Shown here in pieces: positions 1-10,990 of a DNA stretch of 64,000 nt. Each line of letters starts with the position of its first letter. The stretch's first letter is position 1. This DNA is from Flabesymbios commensalis (lineage: Eukaryota > Annelida > Polychaeta > Terebellida > Flabelligeridae): contig OZ024902.1 of the NCBI GenBank assembly GCA_964017125.1, positions 34,376,676-34,440,675 of the forward strand, given 5' to 3'. The notes beneath the pieces were generated by a model. It did not search any database. It was not told where the DNA came from and worked only from the letters and a program-made list of their open reading frames with translations. The position numbers and the translations under genes were made by a program.

Positions 1-1425
1 AAGACGGGTAGGCTACTGACACTAAGGCTATCCCCATACTGCTTAAACTGCTTTATTTTTGAAAATCCCCAGAAACTAAACTTGTTCTGATCTGTGTATC
101 AAGGATAATGGTTTAAAAATTGAGATAAACCTACTGAATAAACAAGATTTACATAGGTACGTGTCTCCAACTATAATACTATTTAATCAAAGGGCTAGAT
201 ATTGGCACATCTACTTATACACATACATTAAAATAAAATAATTAAAATTATAATATAATAATGAATCCGATTCTTCCTTTACTTTCCACAAATAATCCTA
301 TCAGATGTGTATTAAACATGTTCTTGTAAGTTTATAGTATAATGGTGTATTTACAATGATAATGAAAAATATACTGGTGAGAGGCTAACAACTCCTATTT
401 AAATACATAGAAAAACACATGCATGTCGTATCATTCCCGGCATAAGTCTATGTAGTAGAAAGAGTAGCCACTCTTATGGGGTGCTAACCCACTTGACCAC
501 TCCCCAAAATAACATTCTGTATACGAATTACAGTGGCGAGTCCAGAAATTGACAAAATGCTCCAGATACATCTAATGGTGCATTCTAGGGCATATTGTGG
601 CCCAAATGTGTGCGTTTTTGTTTTTGGAACCGTGAACGGGGGGGGGGGGTGCCTCTGGATCCGCCACAATGAACTTCCTATTAACAGCCAACTGTCTTGA
701 GTGGTCACTTTTCTGTGGTCCAAGGGTGGCTGCTCATAGCAGGTTCCACTCTATTGTTTTTCAGAGCAATCCTTTTTAAAAAGTAGTCAAAATGGGCTTA
801 TATTTTATTGAAATATGGAAAAATACACAATGTAACATTATACATTGTCTATATTTTTTGAAATATTTGCATATTTGCTTAAAAAAAATCAAACATTTAG
901 ATTAGTACATCAATCGCTATGGTGTGAGATACAATATATAGGTAGACTTAATCAGGGATAGCAGGTGAAGCGCAGAGCTTCAGATTTGATCCCACACGTA
1001 AAGACCACCTGCAACTAAAGGTTGCTATCCTGGTGTGTGAATAGCTTGATATTATAGATAAGATGTTGCTTAAGCAATAAGACAAATGAAAATAATTGCT
1101 GCTTTAAATATAATCTACTGTTAATAATGAATAAATTTAATTTTAAATGGTGTAATGTGTTTGTTGGAGTGATATATACAGTTTACCTCCCTTTTAGATA
1201 TTTTGTTATCAATGGAATGTGTATCACGCATTAAGTATCAGTAGCGTTCCATTTCACTTCATATCTGGTAAACATTCGCAAGATTTTATTCGAACCTACT
1301 TTAACCTGTCTCTGCACAACAGTGACCCTGCAAACCCAGTTGATTTATAAAACGAATATCGTCAACATAAATTTAGAAATTTTAAATACTCTGATTTTTT
1401 ATCGAAAATTGACAATTTCATGCTA
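1..1425. other. AT-rich stretch without recognisable gene
   Basis: I see no protein family, splice-bordered exon or RNA gene here. A run of twelve G lies at 638-649. Short open frames on the minus strand (for example 484-723) have no recognisable domain. The stretch looks like ordinary intergenic or intronic sequence. Confidence 0.5.
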
Positions 1426-1763
1426 TTTTAACCTCCCTAAAACAAACAAAAGATAATTTTAATCTCTACTTCATTCATACTGACACATACACGCTATTAG
1501 CATACTTTGTGCCACGAATGAGACCATGCACATAAAATATGTATGTATTAAACAAGTTCTGCTGCTTCGAAACTGCATTTTGGCGACCATCTTGAATGTT
1601 AACCTATTTAAAACAAAAACAAATATATATCGACTCTCTACTTTATTCACACTGACAAATATACGTTAATTAGCATACTTTGTGCTACGAATGAGACCAT
1701 GCACATAAAAATATGCATGTATTTAACAAGTTCTGACTGAATTTTGGCGGCCATCTTGAATTT
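1426..1763. repeat. Two tandem copies of a ~168-bp repeat ending in a GGC(G)GCCAT core
   Basis: Copy 1 (about 1426-1596) and copy 2 (about 1597-1763) share the words CATACTTTGTG, ACGAATGAGACCATGCAC and AACAAGTTCTG. Each ends in TTTTGGCGrCCATCTTGAAT. They are diverged by many substitutions, so the duplication is not recent. The GGCCAT-TTGAAT core recurs in other tandem arrays of this window (4930-5820, 10530-10990, 32390-33230, 44880-45300, 46440-46980). Confidence 0.7.
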
Positions 1764-2559
1764 TAGTACTTTCCCGAACTGGAATTCTTGGGGACTTTTA
1801 ATATATTTTTCAAGATTATTTTCTGAGTGGATCCTGAAAAAATCAGCTTGTTACGAATTTATTCCACCCTGTAGTGTATTATCAGACTAATGTTCCTGGA
1901 CTATAAGGTGTTCATTGTTTTCTCGCAGTACATGGTGTGGCCGAATTGGGACATAAATATGTAATATTAATGTGAAACATTCACAACTTGCACGTGATTT
2001 AGTTTCTTTGATGATGGTAATAATTTGATCTCTGTTGTCACTCCTATGTAGAATGTGTTCAGGTATATTTCCGAAAATTCGTTCATTTTAACCAATTTAT
2101 GGTATTAAGTTTTGACGTGAAACAAAAGCCCCACACCTTGAATATTCAAATATTGCTTCTTAGACAGAAATGTATGTAATTTATTAGTGGCATCAAAATT
2201 ACTCTACATTGATCACATGCAGATCGCGACACTTTGCGACAAAGATATCCACTGATATATAACATTATTCAAGAATATTCTCCTCTTCAATGGTAATACC
2301 CGTTTGTGGCGTGAATGATTTCAGCATTGAATAAGCTAATTATGTGACAGAATCGCTCATACCAGGTGAATCAGCAGTAACATTAACATGCTTTATATCA
2401 ACAAAATATTTCTGTTCAGGTATATTCCGAATGATAAACATGACAAATGATCCGTGTCTTTAGACTATAATATATAGTAATATTATTTATATAGTATATA
2501 TATTATTTCCATTGCCCTTATCTTGGTTTTTGCCCGTATCTACCCTTGCACACAATTCA
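1764..2559. other. Stretch with no recognisable feature
   Basis: AT-rich sequence with no coding signal I can support and no clear repeat structure. Confidence 0.4.
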
Positions 2560-2672
2560 CCTGCCAGCAGATACGAGAAGATGAACCAATGATGGGGTAA
2601 TGCTGGACCAGCATTGCAAACCTTGAACCAGCATTACACTATAATTGCGTCGACGTCTCGTGTTAGCTGGGC
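2560..2672. repeat. Degenerate copy of the GTTGGCC palindromic MITE-like family
   Basis: The segment runs from CCAGCAGATACGAGA to CTCGTGTTAGCTGG, giving inverted ends. Its interior carries ATGCTGGACCAGCAT and a centre GTCGACGTC. The layout matches the much better preserved copy at 54983-55087. Confidence 0.45.
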
Positions 2673-3196
2673 GTCACCTGTTGTTTGTAAACAATGAATA
2701 TGCATACTTGCTTATACGGGCGCATCAACCTCTGAGGTACCAAAGGGAAGAAGACAATTAAAAAGTATTGATAACTAACCAACAAATTATTGGATAAAAA
2801 ATAGAAGTAAACCTCGGCCAATACTTATTTTTCTGATTTTTATGATGTGAAGTATGTATTGTTTTTAATAGGATCAATGTCATAATTACTCGTCGTAATA
2901 TGGCAAAATCATACTTCATAGATGGCAAAAGCATTAGTTCCAACTCCCAATACCGGGGGACAGCACTAAGAGCGATTTCACGTTTTGGGGAGAGTTGACT
3001 ATCTTATCGTACATGGTCTTTGGTGTCATGTACTGGGACACATCATAGTGGTATTATACGCTAGGACATGATAATATACAGCTAGCATACATTATGCAAC
3101 ATGTCGTGTGGTAAGACATATCATAGTGTTATTCTGCTGTGGTGTTATTGTGTTATTGATCCTTTAAAAATACACTGGGTCTAGATGGATAACGTA

Positions 3197-3274
3197 TCGT
3201 CGCCTTGGAGCTAAAGGATCCTATCTGCCACTCTGACGAGTGTCAGATAGGATCCTTTAGCTCCGAGGCGACGG
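3197..3274. mobile_element. 78-bp palindromic TA-flanked mini-MITE, copy 1
   Basis: The element is almost entirely one hairpin: about 33 bp of inverted repeat (CGTCGCCTyGGAGCTAAAGG...) around a short centre containing CTGACGAG. It is flanked on both sides by TA (3195-3196 and 3275-3276), the target duplication typical of Tc1/mariner-type transposons. A second copy of exactly the same length, in the opposite orientation and also flanked by TA, lies at 38651-38728. A 78-bp foldback has no coding room, so it would have to be mobilised by an enzyme encoded elsewhere. The family assignment rests only on TA and the inverted ends. Confidence 0.75.
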
Positions 3275-4000
3275 TATGTCGTTATCAGTTTTTATTCGCT
3301 AATGATGGCACTAATTTGCATATTATTACATACCTCGTACAAATCAGATCTATTGAATATTAATATTTGTATATTCGCTAAGTAGCAGAACATAGGTCTA
3401 GACGTAATATGTCATCATAATAAATAAATGAATGATAAGAATGAATGTATGCAGTTAACATTGATATCCGCGGAGATAAGGCGAAACATAAGACTTCCCG
3501 CTAATGGTGGCAATATTTGCACGCTAGCATCTTTTAGACACATCTGATCACTTCAAAAATAGTTTTATAAAGATCTTAGACTCTCAAAACATGGGGTTAG
3601 ACACCTTAATTGCTGCGCTATGTGCATTATTAGCTGAGATATGACGAAATATACATTTCCCAGTAATGGCGTCACTAATTTGCATTAAAATGGTATGTGG
3701 GACATTATACCAACTTTTTAACATAGCAAATCGTTTTTTATGGCATTTTTCAAATCTAGAAACATCAATAAGAAATTGATTTCCAGGGGGTGCACGATAC
3801 CCCCTTCTTCCTACTAGACTAGTAATATAAGCTGTAAAAACGTGATCTGATAAGCACACCGAATACTTCATATGCTACAAAAGGCGCAACAACATTATAA
3901 TATATTTCATACACTATCGACGGACAACGCTACGGATCCCAAAATGTTCATCATGTGCCATGCTTAGAAAGTAAATGTTGTTACAACCTTATTCACTCAC

Positions 4001-4177
4001 CTATTTGGCATCCAGGTCCTCCCCACTTATAAGCAGCCTTCAGACGGGGATCCCGGGCGCCAGAATCAGCGCAGCCATCACTGTCACATGACCCGGTCTG
4101 TGTGTCACATGATTCCACTGTCTTGCAGTGACACTCAAATATACATCCATCTGACTGGTCACCAAACAGACACACGG
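4001..4177 (-). CDS. EGF-like exon of an extracellular or membrane protein (single internal exon)
   Basis: On the minus strand a 177-bp open segment is bordered by an acceptor (pyrimidine-rich TTTGTTTACAG, ending at 4178) and a donor (GTGAGTG, starting at 4000). Both borders fall after the first base of a codon, so it is a symmetric phase 1-1 exon. That is the usual form of shuffled EGF-like modules. The peptide starts VCLFGDQ and continues ECHCKTVESCDTQTGSC, then DGCAD, and closes with KWGGPGCQI. The cysteine spacing and the WGGPGCQ ending resemble EGF-like repeats of invertebrate multi-domain receptors and lectin-like proteins. I cannot see neighbouring exons, so the parent gene is unknown. 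The longer open frame around it (3993-4211) simply includes intron bases. It could also be an isolated pseudo-exon. Confidence 0.6.
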
Positions 4178-4929
4178 CTGTAAACAAAGGGGTGAATGGG
4201 AAAAAAATCAATGATGAAATAATGGTAAATATTTAAAAGTAGAAAGCATGCTCTGATACCATGGTTGACATTCATGGACCAAACATGCATTTATGTATAT
4301 TTAATCACTGTTTGATGCATTAGTTACGGCAGTTTTGCTCCACAGCTGTGAAGTTTGAGAAGATAATGAGGTGGTAGAAAAATCTCAGGTTCTGTGAATA
4401 TACGATGTCATTTAATAAATCTACATGTTCATATAGAGCATACGGCGAGTTAAGAATAATACTTCTCCATATTAAAGTAGAATGATGGTGTTCTGGACCA
4501 AGATTATGCAGCCATCAGAGCAAATTAAATTATCTAATGTTATGTATCAACTATTTATATAATGTTGGTATATTCGAGTCACAATGATTAGCATCAGTTA
4601 AAAGCACACTTGAAAGTTGCGGTTTTCGTGGTGTCTGGATAAATCAGACAATTCCGTGCAGTTCAGAAAATTTCAAAAAACAAAATTAAGCACCCTCTGC
4701 ATGCGCTCTTACTGAACAGCCCACGCTACACTGTGGCGAAGAGGATGCCAATATAACTCTGTATTATATTTTTAACCTTGTAAATACTTCCCTGTATAAA
4801 GATCGTTAATATATAATTTAATATAAAAATATATTTGAATGTGAAAATTACCGTTTTTATTCTAATAGGCTAGACAACATGACGAGGAAACCTAATTTTC
4901 CGCTACCTGTCTTGTTTTTCTTACAGTGG

Positions 4930-5820
4930 GGATGCTTGTGTTCATAAATAAACTCCAGTGGGATTTTGATGGTTAAAATATGCCACCTATATGAAAATGT
5001 TCAGAATAGACTACAGAACAAGACAAAGTTTGATGAAGTTCTCAAATTGGTGTCAAAACACTCTTTTCAGGCAAAATTCATAATGGCCGCCATGAAATCA
5101 CTGAAGTTATCATATCGTCATCATAAATTGAGATAGAAACAAGATTATTTCACCAAACCATATGTTTTCGGTATCAAGGAATGCAATAAAACAAACGATA
5201 AATCTATATCATTATCATGCAAAATTCGAAATGGCCGCTATGAAATCGCTAAAGTGATCATATCTTAGTTAATATTTGAGATAGAGGCGAGATTATTTCA
5301 CGAAACCTTATGTTTTTGCTGTCAAGGAATGCAATAAAGCAAACGATGTTTTTACTCGATATCATAATCGTGCAAATTCAAAATGGCCGCCATGAAATCA
5401 CCAACTTGATCATATTTATGTTGATAACTGGGATGGAAACGATATTATTTTACCAGACCATATGTTTTCGGTATCAAGGAATACAATCAAAAGCCGATAC
5501 TTTATTTTACATCATTATCATGCAAAAATCAAAATGACCGCCATGAAATTACTAAATCATATATTCATCAATAATCCAGATAGAGCTGATTTATTTCACC
5601 AAATCTTTTGGTATCGATTTAATGTAAGCCTACATGCAATACAGTAAATTATTCAAGATGGCCGTCATGACCTTAATAAATTTATCACATCTTTGTCATT
5701 AATTAAGATACTGGATTATTTCATCTAACCACATGTTTTCTGTATCAAGGAAAACAATAAAATACATCATACCTTTATTTGTATATCATTATATAGCTTT
5801 AAAATGTTATGTCATCACCT
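4930..5820 (+). repeat. Tandem array, ~150-bp unit with AAAATGGCCGCCATGAAAT core
   Basis: Five diverged units start near 5071, 5219, 5372, 5522 and 5652. Each begins with GCAAAATTC then AAATGGCCGCCATGAAATCAC, followed by ATTTCACCAAACC and TTTTCGGTATCAAGGAATGCA. The left shoulder (4930-5070, with ATGCCACCTATATGAAAATG) also recurs, inverted, beside the partner array at 10530-10990. Short frames on the plus strand here (5310-5647) are by-products of the repeat. Confidence 0.8.
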
Positions 5821-7414
5821 ACTTACCCAATGTCTCAATACCAGTAATGCTGATTACATAGTAAAACTTCTGTTTATGTTAGTACACACCACCAATGACT
5901 TTTTATATGAACACATCCACACAAGATCGACTGGACAATGTTTTAACTCATTCAAGAACATATACACTGTAGATCAATGTTGAATTGCGCCGTTTTGAAT
6001 GTAATGTCTTTTAAAATAGTAGCTGTCACTTCTATATGAGCACATTGATGTACCAGAGTGTGTAATTGTTCATATACAATGAGGGTGCACGTCATGACAG
6101 TGACCTTTCAAGTTCTAGATATCAATAATATTCTACACCAGACCTCTAAGATGTTTACCTATTTTAAACGAGTTAGCAAAATTGGTGTGTATAGTTATTA
6201 ACCACCTGTATCATAATTAGCCCACATGAGGTCAATAACAATGTCATAGCATACTATCCTGATGATTGTACTTAAAAATCTGTTCTTCAGCACGTGAACA
6301 GACACTGTTATAAATTCAGTTATAAATTACTAAAAAAAGTAATGCAATGTAACACAATGGGGCATAGCAAAAGAGTATTTGTACAGATCACGTTTACAGG
6401 GTTAGCGTCTACACTGCAGTGTATCAACTATCATAGCAAAGGCAAGTTAAGGTCATTGCAATGTCAAAGTTTTTCTTCAATTAATTGTCATTACACTTTT
6501 AGGTGACACAAAATATTTGACAAAATCCAGCGAATGTGCATATTATTGAGTAGTCAAAATGATTTGTTTGTGAATTCACATTGCCATGACTTAGGGGTTG
6601 TAGAATAGATACCATAAAAACCTGGAAAATACACATAACTTAAGATTTGGGCTTGTTTGACGTTGAGATGTAATTGTTTGCACCCAAGTTTTACCGTACA
6701 CTTTTTGTGCAATACATACATTGAACACTAAATTAGAGCTGGATAAGATGTTATAGGGTAAATAACAGGTTATTGCTCCATTCTGCTTTGTATTATTGTT
6801 TTCCTCTAATTAGATTGAAACACCTTAATAACCTGACAAGTCAGGATTGTTTATGATAACCCTGAGTAAAAATTGTCAATGAAAACACCTTACGATAAAA
6901 CATTAAGCAAAGTCAGGGGAAAGTGAAGCATTTTGCTCTAAAGATCCCACGAATTGTTTTTAATTTAACTGAAAAATCAAAGGGACAAGCCCCCAACACA
7001 TCTTGGTCACGAAAAGCCAGTAAATTTCACGATTTTCTAAATTTTGTAGCAACACTTAATAATGTCTAGGATTTAAAGAACTTTTATCGCTACGATGATC
7101 TAATTGCGATAATTCATTAGCCTTGAGGTCACGAACAGATGCCTTGTTTAATAGGTGATATTGACATACAAGAGGCATAATTACTATGTAATATCAGATA
7201 TTTAATTATACAATATTTTTGTTAAATATAAATATAATTGTAATAAATATAATGTTATCTTTGTGTGGTTTGCACTGTTTACAAATTAAAAAACAGCAAG
7301 TATTCTATAAGATAATAACAGCGCGACATTATCCCCTAAATATAGGACGACTGGCTTCCTTCTCTGATGATATGAGCAAAAAGCGGGGTCAAAATATTTT
7401 CACTCACTCATGTG
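5821..7414. other. Stretch with no recognisable feature
   Basis: AT-rich sequence. The open frames at 6294-6506 and 7219-7437 have no recognisable domain and no convincing exon borders. I see no repeat structure above background. Confidence 0.4.
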
Positions 7415-7422
7415 ACCTATTT
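7415..7422. repeat. Left target-site duplication of the fold-back element
   Basis: ACCTATTT here matches ACCTATTG at 9849-9856, immediately outside the inverted ends: seven of eight bases. A 7-bp duplication is equally possible. Confidence 0.6.
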
Positions 7423-7440
7423 ATGGTGTCCGGATAGGGC

Positions 7441-8196
7441 CATCTCGCCCTTTCGCAGTTTCGTTGTTTCGCATCGCTCTTTCGTTGTTTCGCATCGCCC
7501 TTTCGCTGTTTCGCATCGCTCTTTTGCTCTCTCGCTGTTTCGTTGTTTTGCAGTTTCGTTGTTTTGCATCGCCCTTCCGTTGTTTCGCATCGCTCTTTCG
7601 CAGTTTCGTTGTTTCGCAGTTTCGTTGTTTCGCATCGCCCTTTCGTTGTTCCGCACTTTCGTTGTTTCGCAGTCTCGCACTTTCGTTGTTTCGCACTTTC
7701 GCGGTCTCGCACTTTCGTTGTTTCGTACTTTCGCAGTTTCGTACTTTCGTTGTTTCGCTGTTTCGCACTTTCGCAGTTTCGTTGTTTCTCACTTTCGCAC
7801 TTTTGCAGTCTCGGCAGTCTCGCACTTTCGTTGTTTCGTACTATCGCACTTTCGTTGTTTCGCTCTTTCGTTGTTTCGTAGTCTCGCAGTTTCGTACTTT
7901 CGTTGTTTCGCACTTTCGTTGTTTCGCTCTTTCGTTGTTTCGCACTTTCGCAGTTTCGTTGTCTCGTACTTTTGCACTTTCGCTGTTTCGCACTTTCGCT
8001 GTTTCGCACTTTCGCAGTTTCGCACTTTCGTTGTTTCGCTCTTTCGTTGTTTCGTAGTCTCGCAGTTTCGTTGTTTCGTACTTTCGCACTTTCGCTGTGT
8101 CGCTCTTTCGTTGTTTCGCACTTTTGCAGTTTCGTACTTTCGTTGTTTCGTACTTTCGCAGTTTCGCACTTTCGTTGTTTCGTACTGTCGTTGTTT
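7441..8196 (+). repeat. Left array of the 8-mer TTTCGnnn
   Basis: Roughly 90 consecutive 8-base units. The first five bases, TTTCG (sometimes TCTCG), are almost fixed. The last three are drawn from a small set (TTG, CAC, CAG, TAC, CTC, CTG, CAT). A period of 8 is not a multiple of 3 and the unit has no stop in any phase. This is why long open frames appear in every frame on both strands here (up to 279 codons plus, 265 minus). These are not genes. Confidence 0.9.
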
Positions 8197-8499
8197 CGCA
8201 ATTGATGGGCGAATTAATGCCGAGCGAAATTCAAAGATTCATAAGCTATAGCTTGAGTGTGAGAGCATCTTAAGGTATATTAAAAGCTCACGTCAGCATG
8301 GAAATAATGCAAAGCTAAGGCGAAACGCGTAACAACATTTACAATATAGGTGAAAATTCAGTTTTCACTGACAAGCTAATCTTTCAGCCTATATTTTATG
8401 ACCATGCACATTTTAGTGATTAGATGTTGAGTAAATAAATACCTAGTTATTTTTTTTATTTTTTTTTATATTTTTTTTTCAAAAGTGGCGAATACAAGC

Positions 8500-8880
8500 C
8501 TAAGGGGCCGTTCACCAGTTGCGTAATGCTCAGAGGGGGGTTAAGTGATGAGTTACGGGATTTAGTCAAAATAGGGTTAAAAAGTGTTACGAAGAAGGTG
8601 TCTTTCACGCCGATACCGGGTTCGTTCCCCGGTTCGTTCCCCTGCCTCGGCGGTTTGAAAGAGACAAAAATGTTTCTTCCCCATCCACTCGTAAAAAAAG
8701 TATTGTGGTGAGCCTACGTGACCCATAGGTACCGTGCACGGCATCAGACCGCCAAGGCTCGAATTGCGAATCCTGAGGGCAGTGTCATCTCATTCATCTC
8801 ACCGTCCTCATGAGGTAATCCTGGCCCAGTTTAGCATATATGTGCACACAGGTGGCCTAAAATCCCATTCATTTCATGTT
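8500..8880 (+). mobile_element. Old, diverged plus-strand copy of the dimeric tRNA-derived SINE
   Basis: The segment keeps the order of the SINE body: TTTCACGCCGATACCGGGTTCG (B-box region, partly duplicated), CGGCGGTTTGAAAGAGAC, TTTCTTCCCCATCC, then the second tRNA-like half (CAGACCGCCAAGGCTCG, GCGAATCCTGAGG) and the 3' part (GGCCCAGTTTAGCATATA, GTGGCCTAAAATCCCATTCA). It is far more diverged than the copies at 12000, 40592, 52413 or 59252. It lies inside the fold-back element. The 5' limit is unclear. Confidence 0.7.
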
Positions 8881-8884
8881 CATT

Positions 8885-9365
8885 TCCTGACGATATTCCG
8901 CAGAGAAATTGAAATTGTGGACAATACCAGGCATTTTGTGACCGATATAAGCCGTCTGCGCCCCACTAAAGACTGTCTCGGGGCAGGCGTGAGATTGAGG
9001 GCGTAGCGACGCCACAGCGTATTCTAATAATAATAACATCTCGCTGGGGCAAGCGACGTCCCTCTCTATTAAACGACAGACGTCATAATATAAGAGTAAC
9101 AGACAATATATGTTTTCCGCGACAAAACCAGACACCTGTGCACTGATTATCAGACATAGTCGTTACCAGGGGCTGTATTCTCGTTCAAGTGACTGTTACC
9201 CGCATATGCTATTAAGCATTATTAGCCAAAAACACACAACATAGGCCCATTCAATATTGACCAACGTTTACGACGTTCAAATAACATTGAAGCAGCGTTG
9301 GACGAATGCACAACACATGAGATACAATGAGGCGAGTGGAGCGAAAGGGAGGGGAGGGGGAAAAG
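8885..9365. other. Internal unique segment of the fold-back element
   Basis: No coding signal. Around 9235-9312 there is a weak GTTGG-type palindrome (ACCAACGTTTACGACGTT). The rest is unassigned. Confidence 0.4.
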
Positions 9366-9830
9366 AACGAAAGTGCGAAACAACGAGACTGCGAAACAAC
9401 GAAAGAGCGAAACAACGAAAGTGCGAAAGTACGAAACAACGAAAATGCGAGATCGCGAAACAACGAAAGTGCGAAACAACAAAAGAGCGAAAGTGCGAAA
9501 CAACGAAAGTGCGAAACAACGAAAAAGCGAAACAACGAAAGCGCGAAACAACGAAAGTACGAAACTGCGAAAGAGCGATGCGAAACAACGAAAGATCGAT
9601 GCGAAACAACGAAACAGCGAAACAGCGAAAGAGCGATGCGAAGCTGCGAGAGAGCGAAGCGAAACAACGAAACTGCGAAGCAACGACACTGCGAAACAAC
9701 AAAAAAGCGATGCGAAACTGCGAAACTACGAAACAACGAAAGGGCGAAACTGCGAAAGGGCGATGCGAAAGAGCGAGATTTTAAAGAGATTTTAATTTTT
9801 GAAACAGCGAAACAACGAAAGGGCGAGATG
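9366..9830 (-). repeat. Right array of the 8-mer (complement of TTTCGnnn)
   Basis: About 55-58 units of the form nnnCGAAA, the complement of the left array, with the same favoured triplets (CAACGAAA, GTGCGAAA, CTGCGAAA, GAGCGAAA). It is shorter than the left array. A small non-repeat insert (TTTTAAAGAGATTTTAATTT) interrupts it at about 9779-9800. Overlapping open frames of 140-188 codons here are by-products of the repeat. Confidence 0.9.
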
Positions 9831-9848
9831 GCCCTATCCGGACACCAT

Positions 9849-9856
9849 ACCTATTG
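9849..9856. repeat. Right target-site duplication of the fold-back element
   Basis: ACCTATTG, matching 7415-7422 in seven of eight positions. Confidence 0.6.
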
Positions 9857-10114
9857 CAGCGGGCGCCTTCTTAACTTTTACCGAATGCCTTAACATGCAA
9901 AATAAAACAGCTCCTTTTTTAGATCCTAGAGCTACCCCTGAAACATGCGGGACTAATGAAGCCAAACTGTTTCAAGTACGTACTTGCTTTGGTCTAAGAG
10001 ATGATTAAATTTTATTCTCAGAAATGCGTTGGTAATATAGCAATGCTTAACTCTGCGAAGGAATGAATGAACCTCGGAACAATGAGTATGCGGACAAACA
10101 GACTACACTGAATC

Positions 10115-10262
10115 AGGGTTTCCCACCAAGGATAGTGAGATGAATCTGGTGGCACTGTCGTCTAGACCTACGATTAAAAATTCGAGTCTTGACAGTCTGA
10201 AAGCAAGCACGCTGCTTCGCGTTCACAGAGGCTCCCCACAATACTGAATTCTTAAGTTTGTG
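10115..10262 (-). mobile_element. Diverged SINE fragment
   Basis: GATAGTGAGATGAATCTGG, AAATTCGAGTCTTGACAG, GCAAGCACGCTGCTTCGCG and GAGGCTCCCCACAATACT align in order with the second tRNA-like half of the SINE seen complete at 12000-12308. Both ends are lost. A G-run (10265-10276) follows. Confidence 0.7.
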
Positions 10263-10529
10263 AAGGGGGGGGGGGGACATTTTTAAGCAACCATACCAGA
10301 GTGGGGGACGGGCCTATTACATTCACCACTACACCAGACCCACTGTTTAATGCATTTATGTGCATTTTTGGGGGAATACAAGATAACATTCAGCATAATC
10401 GTTTTTTATTTGATATAGTACTTCAGTCAAGCTCCCTATTTCTAAAGCGAGAAAAATTAAAAATTGTGCCATTGTATTCCCTGGTAACAGATAATCAAGC
10501 CTTAGTTTGAAATATCGAGGAAGATTAAG

Positions 10530-10990
10530 CTTGTATGATGATGTTATGGCGGACATTTTAATTTGTTTATGATACATGTAGTGATGTCTACCGCATCCCT
10601 TGATACCGAAAACCTGTCGTTTAGTGAAATAAAACTCATCTCGTTCTCAATTAATGACAGGTACGTGCTAACTTCAGTGATTTCATGGCGGCCATTTTAA
10701 ATTTTGCATGATATTAATGTCAAATGAATGTATCGTTTGCTTTATTGCATTCCTTAATAACGAAAACAAATGGTTTGGTGAAATAATCTTGTCTCTATCT
10801 TAATTATTGGTGAAGATATGATAACTTTAGTAATTTCATGGCGGCTATTTTGAATTTTGCCTGATAAGAGGGTTTTAACACCCGTTTGCGAGCTCCATCA
10901 AACTTTTTTCTTATTCTGTGGTCTATTCTGAACATTTTCATATAGGTGGCATATTTTAACCACTGAATTCCCACAGGATTACACATGCTT
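10530..10990 (-). repeat. Inverted partner of the ~150-bp tandem array at 4930-5820
   Basis: Three units contain TTATGGCGGACATTTTAA, TTCATGGCGGCCATTTTAA and TTCATGGCGGCTATTTTGA (near 10549, 10684, 10835), separated by GCTTTATTGCATTCCTTAA and TTTGGTGAAATAATCTTGTC. The outer shoulder CATTTTCATATAGGTGGCAT (about 10933) is the complement of the left shoulder near 4980. The arrays therefore face each other across about 5 kb. Confidence 0.75.

Larger units (their letters stand above)
7423..9848. mobile_element. Fold-back (FB-like) DNA element with TTTCGnnn arrays as inverted ends
   Basis: The two ends are exact inverted copies for about 28 bases: it opens ATGGTGTCCGGATAGGGCC and closes with GGCCCTATCCGGACACCAT. 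Inside each end lies a long array of an 8-bp unit, on the plus strand as TTTCGnnn at the left and as its complement at the right. The whole thing can fold into a very long hairpin. A 7-of-8 bp duplication of the target flanks it. The middle (about 8200-9365) has no transposase. It carries an old SINE copy (about 8590-8880). Fold-back elements with long internally repetitive ends and 7-9 bp duplications are known (FB and Galileo in Drosophila). The family here cannot be named from the sequence. Confidence 0.75.

Noticed and set aside
7404-8251. Overlapping frames of 265 and 279 codons on both strands as a possible repeat protein
   Set aside because: They arise from the 8-bp period, which is open in all phases. 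There is no start context, no non-repeat domain, and equally long frames exist on both strands.
7441-9830. Regularly repeated units as a CRISPR-like array
   Set aside because: The units are contiguous 8-mers without spacers, arranged as inverted transposon ends in a eukaryotic context.
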